In this document: piece after piece, positions 15,927 through 24,965 of the stretch | Layout: the number at the start of each line of letters is the position of its first letter | Numbering within the stretch: position 1 is the stretch's first letter | Made by a program: the position numbers and the translations under genes | The notes under the pieces: generated by a model | The model's database searches: none | What the model saw: the letters and a program-made list of their open reading frames with translations, nothing else | Told to the model about the DNA's origin: nothing | Assembly (NCBI GenBank): GCA_022340265.1 | Contig: JAJDOH010000086.1 | Location: 1-35,714, forward strand | Reading direction: 5' to 3' | DNA length: 35,714 bases | Source of the DNA: Deltaproteobacteria bacterium | Lineage (GTDB): Bacteria; Desulfobacterota; DSM-4660; Desulfatiglandales; Desulfatiglandaceae

Positions 15927-17036
15927 TTAACTTGAGTTTCTCGAAGAAATATTCAAAAGAACCCCGATACCTGCTAGGGTCATCACCAGGGATGAACCGC
16001 CATAGCTGATAAAAGGCAGCGTGAGGCCCTTTGTGGGCAGTAATCCCAAGACCACGGCCATGTTGACAATGACTTGAAGACCCAAAAAACAGGTCAAGCC
16101 AAGAGCCAGATAGCTGCTGTAAAGATCTTTGGTGTTGAGAGCGATTCGAATGCCACCCATGATCAAAATCCCGAACAGCACAATGGCGACGGTCACGCCC
16201 AGAAGACCCAGCTCTTCACCCATGATGGAGAGAACAAAATCCGTATGGGGTTCAGGTAGATAGAACAGTTTCTGTTTGCTGTTCCCCAGGCCTGCGCCGA
16301 ATATACCCCCCGAACCGAAGGCCAGAAACGAGTGGATAATCTGAAAACCGATTCCTTTTGGATCATCCCAGGGGTTCAAAAAGGCCAGCCACCTCTTGAC
16401 CCTGTAATCGGCATTCCAGACCAGATAGGCAAAGAACGGTGCCGCCAGCAGCAAAAGAGCCAAAAGCTGCAGGATTCTGACCCCTCCCACAAACAATAAT
16501 ACCAGCGCCCAGGCGCCTATAATGACGGCTGTTCCAAGGTCCGGCTGCAGATAAATGAGCACCATGAATACACCCACCACCAGTAGGTGGGGCAACAGCC
16601 CCTTGGTAAACAATTCCAGGTCCGACCCCTTTTTACTCATGGAATAAGCCAGATAAACTGCCAGGGAAAACTTCACCATTTCAGAGGGCTGAAAAGAGAA
16701 CCCACCCAAATTTATCCATCGGTAAGCGCCGCCCACCTTTCGGCCCAGGCCGGGAACAAAAAGAGCCGCCAGAAGGAGAACACTTAAAAGCAACAAAGGG
16801 TACACCAGCTTTTTGTAAAGGGTGCAGGGGATGTACCGTGCGATCAGCATGGCGACAATTCCCAAGGCGCAAAACAGGACCTGTTTCTTCAAGTAGAAGT
16901 TGCTGTCCCCGAAACGGTGTTCGGCGATGTTGTTGCTGGCGCTGTAAACCATGAGCAGCCCCAGAGCCATTAGAAGGATTACCGGAATGAGGATCATTAA
17001 ATTGTATCTTCCGTAAGCCTTTGCCTTATCTCCCAT
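15927..17036 (-). CDS. ftsW: Peptidoglycan glycosyltransferase FtsW
   Basis: FtsW is the SEDS-family septal glycosyltransferase that polymerises lipid II together with FtsI. The frame extends upstream to 17135, but ATG 17036 gives the usual N-terminus (MGDKAKAYGRYN) and a normal 369 aa, with GAGGG 8 nt upstream. About ten hydrophobic segments are visible. SEDS motifs include GLLMVYSAS, GGAYRWINLGGFSFQPSEMVKF, LQPDLGTA, the large periplasmic loop with LPEPHTDFVLSIMGEELG, and GLTLPFISYGGSSL near the C-terminus. The start overlaps murD by 11 nt. Confidence 0.95.
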   Translation of the reverse strand: MGDKAKAYGRYNLMILIPVILLMALGLLMVYSASNNIAEHRFGDSNFYLKKQVLFCALGIVAMLIARYIPCTLYKKLVYPLLLLSVLLLAALFVPGLGRKVGGAYRWINLGGFSFQPSEMVKFSLAVYLAYSMSKKGSDLELFTKGLLPHLLVVGVFMVLIYLQPDLGTAVIIGAWALVLLFVGGVRILQLLALLLLAAPFFAYLVWNADYRVKRWLAFLNPWDDPKGIGFQIIHSFLAFGSGGIFGAGLGNSKQKLFYLPEPHTDFVLSIMGEELGLLGVTVAIVLFGILIMGGIRIALNTKDLYSSYLALGLTCFLGLQVIVNMAVVLGLLPTKGLTLPFISYGGSSLVMTLAGIGVLLNISSRNSS

Positions 17037-18429
17037 TTGAGAGGCCCTCGACGGCGCTTTTGAAAGCCCTGCCACGTTGATTGTAGTTTTCAAACATATC
17101 AAAGCTCGAGCAGGCGGGTGCCAGCAGCACCACATCCCCGCTTTTGGCCATATGGGCGGCTTTTTTTACCGCATCCTGCATGGTTGCCCCCAAAGAAAAG
17201 GGAATTTCACCGGTGAAAGCCTCGGCCAGAAGAGTTGCCGCCTCCCCTATGAAAACCGCTCCCTTCACATGATCTTTGCAGGCGTTGACCAGCGGCTGAT
17301 AGTTGGAACCCTTGTGTCGACCTCCCGCGATGAGGATCAAAGGTTTGTCAAAACTCTGTACGGCTCTCACGGCTGCATCCACATTGGTTGCCTTTGAATC
17401 GTTATAAAATTGAACTTTTTTCTGCAGGGACCAATGACCGTTTGCGCCTACCCGTTCAAGACGATTGGGAAGCCCCCTGAACTCGTTAATGGTTTTCTGA
17501 ATGGGCTCAGGTGCCAGGCCAAGCGCCTGTCCCGCAAGAACAACGGCCAGCAGGTTTTGCAGATTGTGTGCGCCGGAAAGGGAAAAGGCACTTAAATTGA
17601 AACGGCTTTTTTCCGTTACGGCTGAGAGCATTCCTCCATTTTCAATGAAGGCATCAATTCCTGCTCTTTTTTTTAACCCGTAGCGCAATACAAAAGTACC
17701 TTCGGATGGGATAGTCCTTTTAAGAACCGTATCATCATCATTAAGGATGACCGTTTGTCCCGCGCCCTGATTTTTAAAAATCTTTAATTTTGAATGAATG
17801 TAAGCCGGATAGTCGGCATAACGATCAAGGTGGTCCGGCGATATGTTTAAAATGATGGAAATTTCCGGGCTGAATTGCTCAATGGTATCCAGTTGAAAAC
17901 TGCTTATTTCCACCACCAGATAATCGGCCTTCATTTCCCCCATCAGATACGCTGTGAGAGGGGTCCCGATGTTGCCACCCACAAAAACAGCAGCCCCCTG
18001 GTTTTCCAGCATTCGGCCCAGAAATGAGGTCACGGTGGTTTTACCATTCGTTCCGGTGACGGCAATGATCGGAACGTCAACATGCCTCGCTGCCAGTTCC
18101 ATTTCTCCTATGACAGGTATTTGCCTTTGAAGTGCGGCTTTCATAAACGGGGTGTCCAAAGGGACACCGGGACTTAAGACAATGGCATCGGCTTCAAGGA
18201 ATGTTTTCTTGTGGTGTTCTCCCGTTTCCAGTGTAACCCCCAGCGCATGAAGTTCTTTTAGAAATTCAGCATTCAGTCGGGACGCTTCCCTTGCATCGCT
18301 CACGGTGACTTTGGCACCCTGTTCAGCCAGCCATTTGGCGGCCCAGTATCCGGAGATACCAAGGCCCGCCACCAGAAGTCTGGACCCTGGAATATTCAGT
18401 GAAGGATTTTGATGTTGAGCGATATTCAA
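17026..18429 (-). CDS. murD: UDP-N-acetylmuramoylalanine--D-glutamate ligase MurD
   Basis: MurD adds D-Glu to UDP-MurNAc-L-Ala with ATP. The 467-aa protein has the N-terminal Rossmann segment LLVAGLGISGYWAAKWL, the P-loop AVTGTNGKTTVTSFLG, NISPDHLDRYADYPAYIHSK with a carbamylated-Lys candidate, and FYNDSKATNVDAAVRAVQSF plus LIAGGRHKG, which distinguish MurD from MurC/E/F. The start is TTG at 18429: GAGG stands 7 nt before it within the last codons of mraY, and no in-frame ATG precedes the Rossmann motif at a useful position. The gene is 4 nt from mraY and overlaps ftsW by 11 nt. Confidence 0.96.
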   Translation of the reverse strand: MNIAQHQNPSLNIPGSRLLVAGLGISGYWAAKWLAEQGAKVTVSDAREASRLNAEFLKELHALGVTLETGEHHKKTFLEADAIVLSPGVPLDTPFMKAALQRQIPVIGEMELAARHVDVPIIAVTGTNGKTTVTSFLGRMLENQGAAVFVGGNIGTPLTAYLMGEMKADYLVVEISSFQLDTIEQFSPEISIILNISPDHLDRYADYPAYIHSKLKIFKNQGAGQTVILNDDDTVLKRTIPSEGTFVLRYGLKKRAGIDAFIENGGMLSAVTEKSRFNLSAFSLSGAHNLQNLLAVVLAGQALGLAPEPIQKTINEFRGLPNRLERVGANGHWSLQKKVQFYNDSKATNVDAAVRAVQSFDKPLILIAGGRHKGSNYQPLVNACKDHVKGAVFIGEAATLLAEAFTGEIPFSLGATMQDAVKKAAHMAKSGDVVLLAPACSSFDMFENYNQRGRAFKSAVEGLSNGR

Positions 18430-18433
18430 TTTG

Positions 18434-19513
18434 CTACCTCAACTTGAGGGTGCTGATGGATAAAAGTGCCAGGATGATGGCGATGATCCAGAAGCGCACG
18501 ATGACCTTCGGCTCAGGCCACCCTTTCAATTCAAAATGGTGATGGATGGGGGCCATTCGAAAAATTCGCTGCCCTCCCGTTAGCCTGAAGTAGGCCACTT
18601 GAAAAATAACGCTGAGGGCTTCAAAAACAAAAAGCCCTCCGACCAAAATCAGGACAAGTTCCTGCTTTGTGATGACGGCCACCGTTCCCAGTAACGCGCC
18701 AAGCGGCAGTGAGCCCACATCACCCATGAATATTTCAGCGGGATAAGCATTGTACCAGAGAAAGCCCAGGCCCGCGCCCACCGCTGCACCGCAGAGAATG
18801 GAGATTTCACCGGCACCCGGCAAATAGGGAATCTGGAGATAGGATGCAATTTTTATATTTCCCGCCAAATAGGCGAAAATCAGGTAACAGCCGAAGGCCA
18901 CAATCAACGGGCTGATGGCAAGTCCATCCAGTCCGTCGGTCAAGTTGACGGCATTGGAAGTGCCCACAATGATGAAGACGGCAAGGGGAATGTACCCCCA
19001 TCCAAGATCCGGTGCGATATGTTTCAAAAAGGGCACATTGAGTCTGGAATCGAATTCGGGAGATAAATAGAGTGCGGTCGCCACCAACAGGGCGCCAATG
19101 ATCTGAAAGGTAAATTTCACTGAGACGCTCATGCCATTACGGCTTTTCCCCGTTATCTTCGAATAATCATCCGCAAAACCGATGGCGCCGAAAAACAGAA
19201 CCACGAAAACGGCGAGCTGAATGTAGCGGTTGAAAGGGTCTGCCCACATCATTGTCGCTACGACGATTGCCGGAAGGATCAGGCACCCGCCCATGGTAGG
19301 GGTGCCGGCTTTGGCCTGATGATCGGGCGGACCGTCTTCTCGGATTTTTTCCCCAATCTGCAGTGCCCGAAGTTTTTTGATGCCCCATGCGCCCACAAAA
19401 AAACAGAGCAACAGGCCTGTCAGACTGGAAAGGATTGTCCTGAAGGTGATGTACCTGAAAACGTTGAGCCAGGAAAAATCCAAATGGAAAAGATATATCA
19501 GTTTGTAAATCAT
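18434..19513 (-). CDS. mraY: Phospho-N-acetylmuramoyl-pentapeptide transferase MraY
   Basis: MraY transfers phospho-MurNAc-pentapeptide to undecaprenyl phosphate, forming lipid I in the membrane. The 359-aa protein has about ten hydrophobic segments. Signature motifs are DGPPDHQAKAGTPTMGG, GFADDYSKI (the Asp pair), NAVNLTDGLDGLA, FMGDVGSL and PIHHHFELKGWPEPKVIVRFW, all conserved in the enzyme. ATG 19513 follows AAAGG closely. It is separated from murF by a CheY-like gene, where murF-mraY adjacency is usual. Confidence 0.97.
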   Translation of the reverse strand: MIYKLIYLFHLDFSWLNVFRYITFRTILSSLTGLLLCFFVGAWGIKKLRALQIGEKIREDGPPDHQAKAGTPTMGGCLILPAIVVATMMWADPFNRYIQLAVFVVLFFGAIGFADDYSKITGKSRNGMSVSVKFTFQIIGALLVATALYLSPEFDSRLNVPFLKHIAPDLGWGYIPLAVFIIVGTSNAVNLTDGLDGLAISPLIVAFGCYLIFAYLAGNIKIASYLQIPYLPGAGEISILCGAAVGAGLGFLWYNAYPAEIFMGDVGSLPLGALLGTVAVITKQELVLILVGGLFVFEALSVIFQVAYFRLTGGQRIFRMAPIHHHFELKGWPEPKVIVRFWIIAIILALLSISTLKLR

Positions 19514-19544
19514 TGACCTTTAGACCTATCTAGTTACGGGGCAC

Positions 19545-19946
19545 CTAGTGCGTCTGACTCTGAATCGCTTGAACTTTACGCTTGGCGGTTGCAGCGATGA
19601 CCACGTCCAAAAATTCTTTCATATCAAAGGGTTTGTATAATCGGGTCACGACCTGCGGCATGTCTTTGTCCATGAGCCTTTGATCCGAAGGGTTTCCCGT
19701 CATGATAATGATCTTCTCTTCCCTTCCAGTCTGTTGCATGTTTTTCAGCATGCTCACGCCATCCAGACGGGGCATATTGATATCCGTAATCACCAGATCA
19801 AAATGATTATTCTCCAGTTTTTCCAAAGATTCCTGGCCGTCTTTTGCGAGGCTCACGTCAAAACCGCGGTGAAGCAGAACTTCCGACAACAGGAACCGAA
19901 TCCCTTTTTCGTCATCCACCACAAGCACTTTGATTGGCTCTTCCAT
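19545..19946 (-). CDS. Single-domain response regulator (CheY-like) inside the dcw cluster
   Basis: This 133-aa protein is a stand-alone receiver domain. The acidic pocket is Asp11-Asp12, the phosphoacceptor Asp55 (LVITDINMPRLDG), the switch Thr83 (IIIMTGN) and the conserved Lys105 (RLYKPFD), so it should be phosphorylatable. No output domain follows; a short basic, Gln-rich tail ends it. AGGAG lies about 11 nt before ATG 19946. It is co-oriented between murF (44 nt) and mraY (31 nt), so it is probably co-transcribed with cell-wall genes. No histidine kinase is in the window. Its partner and target are unknown; control of division or envelope synthesis is an inference from position only. Confidence 0.9.
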   Translation of the reverse strand: MEEPIKVLVVDDEKGIRFLLSEVLLHRGFDVSLAKDGQESLEKLENNHFDLVITDINMPRLDGVSMLKNMQQTGREEKIIIMTGNPSDQRLMDKDMPQVVTRLYKPFDMKEFLDVVIAATAKRKVQAIQSQTH

Positions 19947-19990
19947 TTTTACTTTTTCTCCTGTTTACTAGATGTAACTGCCCGGTTTCA

Positions 19991-21421
19991 CTATTCTTTG
20001 GCAAAACTTCTCTTAAAATGCATTTCAAGTCCGTCTGAGACTTTTTCAAATTGCATCTTTCTGGAGCCTTTCAGAAAAATCACATCGTTGGACCGTGTTT
20101 TCTGGATTATGTTTGTGGTCAGCTCGTCGTGGGTTTCAGAAATGATGACTTGATTTGAAGGCATGCCTGCGCTGATGGCCCCTTTTTTTACGTTTTCCCC
20201 ATGGGTTCCCATAAAGAAGAGCCAGGAAGCACCTGATTTGGCAATCCGGCTGCCCGCTTCCTGGTGAGCGGAGACGGCGGCCTCCCCCAATTCCAGCATA
20301 TCTCCCAGCCCTACAATCAGTCTTCCATCTTTGTTTACCATCTTTAAAGCGGAAAGAAGGGTCGCTTCCAAAGCGAATGGGTTGGCATTATAGGTGTCGT
20401 CGATCAGAAGGACATCTCCTTCGAGGGGTATGCATTGGAATCGCCCTTTAACGCCTTTAAAAGTTCGCAGGCCTTTTACTATGTTTTCAGCAGGTTCGTT
20501 GAGACAGAGCGCGATGGCAGCCGCCGCCAGGGCATTTTTGACATTGTGAATGCCTGATGTGGGAAGCTGAATCGGCCACGTATCGTCGCCACAGCTCAAA
20601 TCAAAACGTATCCCGTTAAGCGCTACCGTTTCAATGTGAACGGCCCGAATATCGTTTCCCTTTTTCATCCCGAATGTGACGAATTCCCTGTCAAATTGGC
20701 TGGCATGCCTCATCAGCACCGCGTCATCACCGTTTAAAATGATTTTTGCGTCAGGAGAAGATTGGGCGATCAGTTCTGTTTTGGCTTCAGCAACGCCGTC
20801 GATATCACCCAACCCTTCCAGATGGGCCATCCCCACATTCAAAATAGCCGCCGTATCCGGATCTGCAATTTGGGTTAAACGGGCAATTTCACCTTTATGG
20901 TTCATGCCCATTTCAATGACTGCCCGTTTATGGCTTTCGTCCAGCTTCAAAAGTGTTACAGGCAATCCAATGAGATTGTTGTGATTGCCGGGGTTTTTGA
21001 GCGTTTTGTTTCCCATTTCAAGAATGGTGGCTGTCATTTCCTTGGCGGTGGTTTTTCCGGAACTCCCCGTGATAGCGGCTAATTTGACGGTATGCTGCCG
21101 GCGCCACCATGCCGCCAGATCTCCCAGAGCCCTTAAGGTGTTATCCACCGCAATCACCGCAATCTCAGGTCGGTCTTCAACTGAAATCGTGTATCCCTTT
21201 TGAACAACCACACCCGAAGCGCCCTGTCTAATGGCCTGGGAAACAAAATCGTGACCATCAAAACGTTCCCCTTTCAGCGCCCAGAAAAGATCGCCCGGAT
21301 GCACACCCCTCGAATCAGAATTGAAAGCGGCAAAACAGACCCGGGGATTTCCATGAACCAAGTTCCCCTGAACCGCTTTCACGATTTCCATGGAAGATAT
21401 TTTTCCCCACCGAGGTGCCAT
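19991..21421 (-). CDS. murF: UDP-MurNAc-tripeptide--D-alanyl-D-alanine ligase MurF
   Basis: MurF adds D-Ala-D-Ala to UDP-MurNAc-tripeptide, completing the soluble precursor. The 476-aa protein has SDSRGVHPGDLFWALKGERFDGHDFV, the P-loop AITGSSGKTTAKEM, NHNNLIGLPVTLL, EMGMNHKGEI and DDTYNANPFALEA, all MurF-specific. ATG 21421 gives the expected N-terminus; an AGGG lies just 3 nt away, and an alternative ATG at 21391 would remove ten residues. It is 18 nt after murE. The D-Ala-D-Ala ligase ddl is not in the window. Confidence 0.97.
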   Translation of the reverse strand: MAPRWGKISSMEIVKAVQGNLVHGNPRVCFAAFNSDSRGVHPGDLFWALKGERFDGHDFVSQAIRQGASGVVVQKGYTISVEDRPEIAVIAVDNTLRALGDLAAWWRRQHTVKLAAITGSSGKTTAKEMTATILEMGNKTLKNPGNHNNLIGLPVTLLKLDESHKRAVIEMGMNHKGEIARLTQIADPDTAAILNVGMAHLEGLGDIDGVAEAKTELIAQSSPDAKIILNGDDAVLMRHASQFDREFVTFGMKKGNDIRAVHIETVALNGIRFDLSCGDDTWPIQLPTSGIHNVKNALAAAAIALCLNEPAENIVKGLRTFKGVKGRFQCIPLEGDVLLIDDTYNANPFALEATLLSALKMVNKDGRLIVGLGDMLELGEAAVSAHQEAGSRIAKSGASWLFFMGTHGENVKKGAISAGMPSNQVIISETHDELTTNIIQKTRSNDVIFLKGSRKMQFEKVSDGLEMHFKRSFAKE

Positions 21422-21439
21422 ATATTCCCTATTTTCCGC

Positions 21440-22942
21440 TCACGAAAGCGATGCCGCCCGGGTCGCTACCACGCGATCATCGAAATTTCTTCTAATTTTT
21501 CCAATAAGCTGGTAGCCTTCATGCCCTTTCCCGGCAATGAGCACCAGATCATCATTCGCCGCCTCACGAACGGCCATGCTGATGGCCTTCTCCCTTTCCA
21601 GCTCAACCACATAATTCTGTTGCCCGGAAGCGATGACGCCTTTCTCAATTTGGTCAGCAATTGAAGCGGGATCTTCCGAGCGCGGATTGTCTGAAGTGAC
21701 GAATACTTTGTGACTGTTAACGCCCGCTATTCGGCCCATTTCATATCTTTTCCCTTTGTCCCTGTCCCCTCCACATCCGAAAACAGTCAAAATTCGTCCA
21801 CTGGCGATTTGTCTTGTTGCGGTCAGGGCTTTTTCCAGTGCATCAGGTGTGTGGGCATAATCCACAACAATTGCCAGTGACCTGTCATTGGGAACCAGTT
21901 GCATACGTCCGGGAACCCCTTTCATGCGCTCTATGCCCAGTGCGATGGCTTTCGAATCCACTCCGAGGGCGATGGCCGCGGAAGCTGCGGCCATAATATT
22001 GTAAATGTCAAAGTTTCCGATGAGCGATGACCGAATATTAATTTCGTCTCCTTTTTCGAAAATGAGCCTGGCGTAGAGCCCTTTGCCGCTGACGCTGACA
22101 TCTTTGGCGGTTATATCACTTGAATTTTCGAGGCCATAAGTCACTGTTCTGGCCGCGGTCAATGCCGTGAGATGTTTTCCCCAAGGGTCATCGGTGTTGA
22201 TGATGGCGCATGCGGTTCCTTCAGTCCCGCGATTTCCAAGGTCTTTAAACAAAAGGCTTTTGGCTCTAAAATAGTCTTCCATGGAGTGATGGTAATCCAG
22301 ATGGTCTCTTGACATATTCGTGAACAAGGCCACACGGAAGGGGCAATCCGCAACCCTTCCCTGATCCAGCGCATGTGAAGATACTTCCATGATGACGTCG
22401 GTGGCGGACTGATCAGCCATTTCACGCAGAATTTTCATCAAATCCAATGATTCAGGTGTGGTGACTGAAGACTCAAAACACAGGTGGGCAATGCGACGAT
22501 TGATTGTTCCGATGACCCCAGGATTTCTTCCCGCGGCCATGAGTATGGATTCCAACAGGTAACTGGTGGTGGTTTTTCCGTTGGTGCCTGTTATGCCGAT
22601 CAAATTCATGGTTCGAAAAGGATGGCCATAGAATGTTGCGGCCAGTTGAGATAGTGCTTTTCGGGAGTCTTCCACCTGAAGTAATGCGGGCATTTGATTT
22701 TGTCTGCCGCTCAATTTCCGCATAACCGCATCCGTCGGCAACTCCGATAAAACGGCAACGGCGCCTTTCTGGACGGCATCCCCCATAAATTCGTGACCAT
22801 CCAGTCTATGGCCCTTCATAGCCACAAACAGGTCGCCAGCCTCTATTCTGCGAGAGTCATAGTTTATGTGAGAGATTTCCAAATCCAGTCCGCCCGAAAG
22901 GGTTTTGATGTTGATGTTCTCTATGAGTTTTTTTAACAGCAT
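21440..22942 (-). CDS. murE: UDP-MurNAc-dipeptide--meso-diaminopimelate ligase MurE
   Basis: MurE adds the third stem residue. The 500-aa protein has DSRRIEAGDLFVAMKGHRLDGH, the P-loop GTNGKTT at 119-125, the carbamylated-Lys candidate Lys228 (RAKSLLF), DYAHTPDALEK, and the amino-acid-selecting motif DNPR at 418-421. DNPR is the known signature for meso-diaminopimelate rather than L-lysine, which fits a Gram-negative wall. ATG 22942 lacks a clear ribosome site. It lies 37 nt after ftsI and 18 nt before murF. Confidence 0.97.
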   Translation of the reverse strand: MLLKKLIENINIKTLSGGLDLEISHINYDSRRIEAGDLFVAMKGHRLDGHEFMGDAVQKGAVAVLSELPTDAVMRKLSGRQNQMPALLQVEDSRKALSQLAATFYGHPFRTMNLIGITGTNGKTTTSYLLESILMAAGRNPGVIGTINRRIAHLCFESSVTTPESLDLMKILREMADQSATDVIMEVSSHALDQGRVADCPFRVALFTNMSRDHLDYHHSMEDYFRAKSLLFKDLGNRGTEGTACAIINTDDPWGKHLTALTAARTVTYGLENSSDITAKDVSVSGKGLYARLIFEKGDEINIRSSLIGNFDIYNIMAAASAAIALGVDSKAIALGIERMKGVPGRMQLVPNDRSLAIVVDYAHTPDALEKALTATRQIASGRILTVFGCGGDRDKGKRYEMGRIAGVNSHKVFVTSDNPRSEDPASIADQIEKGVIASGQQNYVVELEREKAISMAVREAANDDLVLIAGKGHEGYQLIGKIRRNFDDRVVATRAASLS

Positions 22943-22979
22943 GTGCGGCTACTAAAATTGCTTTCAAACTTTCGTCTTT

Positions 22980-24965
22980 TCACATGGGTGGCTTAAAATT
23001 CACTTTCACGCTTTTGATGGTTTCTAATGAAGATCCGGGGTCCGGACTCTGTTTGATGGCCAATCCTGAGCCTTCGAGGCACACTTTAAGCCCCAGGGCA
23101 TGCGTGCGCTTAAGGACTTCGCGCATGCCCAAACCAGTAAAATCAGGCAATTGTCCCAGCTGAAGGGGTATAGGCAGTTTTGCTTCGCTTTCTGATGAAT
23201 TGAAGGTTTCGGAAGGGTTTTCCGGTTGTTCCCGCGCCTCAGCCGATTTGGCTTGAATGTTGCCCAGCAGAGACGGATGAGGACTGATTCTGAGGTGATT
23301 CAGCGCCCATGATCCCACTTCTCTGAACACGGGGCCTGCCACCAGGCCGCCATAGATATGACCTTTAGGTTCGTCTATCATCACCAAAATGACCAGACGG
23401 GGTTTTTCCGAAGGGACGAAACCGACAAAGCTTGCCACATATTTCCTTTTTGAATAGCGTTTTGTCTCAGGGTCCACTTTTTGAGAGGTTCCCGTTTTCC
23501 CGGCCACCCGGTATCCTTCGATGGCGGCCTTTTCGGCAGTGCCATCCTCAGTGGCCACTCCTTCAAGAATGGTGGTTACCTTCCGGGCGGTTCTGGCTGA
23601 AATGGCCCTTTTCATAACTTTGGGACCGTTTTCTTCGGTGACGTTTCCGGATTCATCAACGATTTTTGATACAACGTAGGGACGCATCAGTTTTCCTCCA
23701 TTTGCGATGGCCGCCATGGCCATTGTGAGCTGCAACGACGTGCTTGTCATACCCTGCCCAAAAAAAACAGTCGCCTGGTCGATTTCCCTTGCATTTTTCA
23801 CGCCTCTGATAAACCCGTTTCGTTCACCCATAAGATCAATATCTGTTTTTTGCCCAAACCCGAAATTTTTCAGATATTCGGTGAATTTCCGATAACCCAG
23901 TTTCTGGCCCAATTTAATGGCGCCGATATTGCTGGAACGGACAACGATATCAGCTACGGAAAGATTGCCGTACTTGTGGGTGTCATGCACCACTTTGCCC
24001 CCTACTTTGAATTTGCCCTGCTCACAGTAAATTTGGGTAAGGGGTGAGACAACGGATTCTTCAAGCGCTGCCGATAACAAAAAGGCTTTCATGGTGGATC
24101 CCGGTTCAAAACAATCTGTTATGGCCCGGTTGCGCCACTGATAAGGTTTGTAGTGGAAAAATACATTTGGGTTGAATTCCGGCACGACCGCCATGGCCAG
24201 AATTTCACCGGTCCAAGGGTCTACCACTACACAATGTCCACCTTTTGCCTTTGCTTCTTTGACAGCATGCCGAAGAGACTGCTGCGCTTTATACTGAATA
24301 TCTTTATCGATGGTCAGATAGAGGTTATGGATGCTCGTATCTGAAGTGATAGGCCTTGTGACGGCAAACGGTCTTCCCAGCGCATCCCGCATAAAGGCCA
24401 GTTTTTCTTCGGGACCCCTCAGCAGCTTGTCGAACTCTTTCTCAAGACCTTCCAGCCCCTGGTTGTCAGTCCCCGCAAATCCGATGACGTGAGCGGCGGT
24501 TTCACGGCCGGGATAATACCGTCTCGCTTCGGTGGTGACCCCCAATCCTTTTAGTTTGAGGGCACCAATTTGTTCCGCCTGGGTTTGTGGTATTCTCCTT
24601 TTGATCCAGACAAAAGATCGGTTCAGTTCAATCCTTTTCAGTATGGCGCTCTGTTTTTCGCCCAGAATTTTTGAAAGCGCCTGGGCCGTCTTAATCTTGT
24701 CCTCTATTTGTTTGGGATGGGCAAATACCGACCCGGTTTGAACGCTGATTGCCAGTTCATGCCCTTCTCTGTCATAAATAACGCCACGTTTCGGCGGCAA
24801 GGTTGTGGTTCCGATGATGCCGTTTTCGGCGATGCCGCGCAGATAGTCCTGCTGCAATACCTGGAGCTGATAAATCCTGACGAAAATGGCGAACAGACCG
24901 CCGATGAAAAAAACACTGACCAAATGAATGCGAAAACGGATCCATTTTTTTTCCTTCAGCTTCAT
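22980..24965 (-). CDS. ftsI: Septal peptidoglycan transpeptidase FtsI (PBP3) with C-terminal PASTA domain
   Basis: FtsI cross-links septal peptidoglycan in complex with FtsW. The 661-aa class B PBP has a short basic N-terminus, a membrane anchor at about 13-32, the dimerisation region with RGVIYDREG (60-68), and the transpeptidase motifs SxxK (Ser290-Lys293 in EPGSTMK), SSN (344-346) and KTG (490-492). Beyond the catalytic domain a linker (about 555-595) leads to one PASTA-like repeat (about 597-661: LPDFTGLGMREVLKRTHALGLKV...). Enterobacterial FtsI lacks this domain; in other lineages PASTA domains bind peptidoglycan or tune divisome contacts. Its ATG overlaps the ftsL stop as ATGA. Confidence 0.96.
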   Translation of the reverse strand: MKLKEKKWIRFRIHLVSVFFIGGLFAIFVRIYQLQVLQQDYLRGIAENGIIGTTTLPPKRGVIYDREGHELAISVQTGSVFAHPKQIEDKIKTAQALSKILGEKQSAILKRIELNRSFVWIKRRIPQTQAEQIGALKLKGLGVTTEARRYYPGRETAAHVIGFAGTDNQGLEGLEKEFDKLLRGPEEKLAFMRDALGRPFAVTRPITSDTSIHNLYLTIDKDIQYKAQQSLRHAVKEAKAKGGHCVVVDPWTGEILAMAVVPEFNPNVFFHYKPYQWRNRAITDCFEPGSTMKAFLLSAALEESVVSPLTQIYCEQGKFKVGGKVVHDTHKYGNLSVADIVVRSSNIGAIKLGQKLGYRKFTEYLKNFGFGQKTDIDLMGERNGFIRGVKNAREIDQATVFFGQGMTSTSLQLTMAMAAIANGGKLMRPYVVSKIVDESGNVTEENGPKVMKRAISARTARKVTTILEGVATEDGTAEKAAIEGYRVAGKTGTSQKVDPETKRYSKRKYVASFVGFVPSEKPRLVILVMIDEPKGHIYGGLVAGPVFREVGSWALNHLRISPHPSLLGNIQAKSAEAREQPENPSETFNSSESEAKLPIPLQLGQLPDFTGLGMREVLKRTHALGLKVCLEGSGLAIKQSPDPGSSLETIKSVKVNFKPPM

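Noticed and set aside
17037-17135. Upstream extension of the ftsW frame
   Set aside because: The added residues lie inside murD and do not resemble FtsW; ATG 17036 with GAGGG gives the normal N-terminus.
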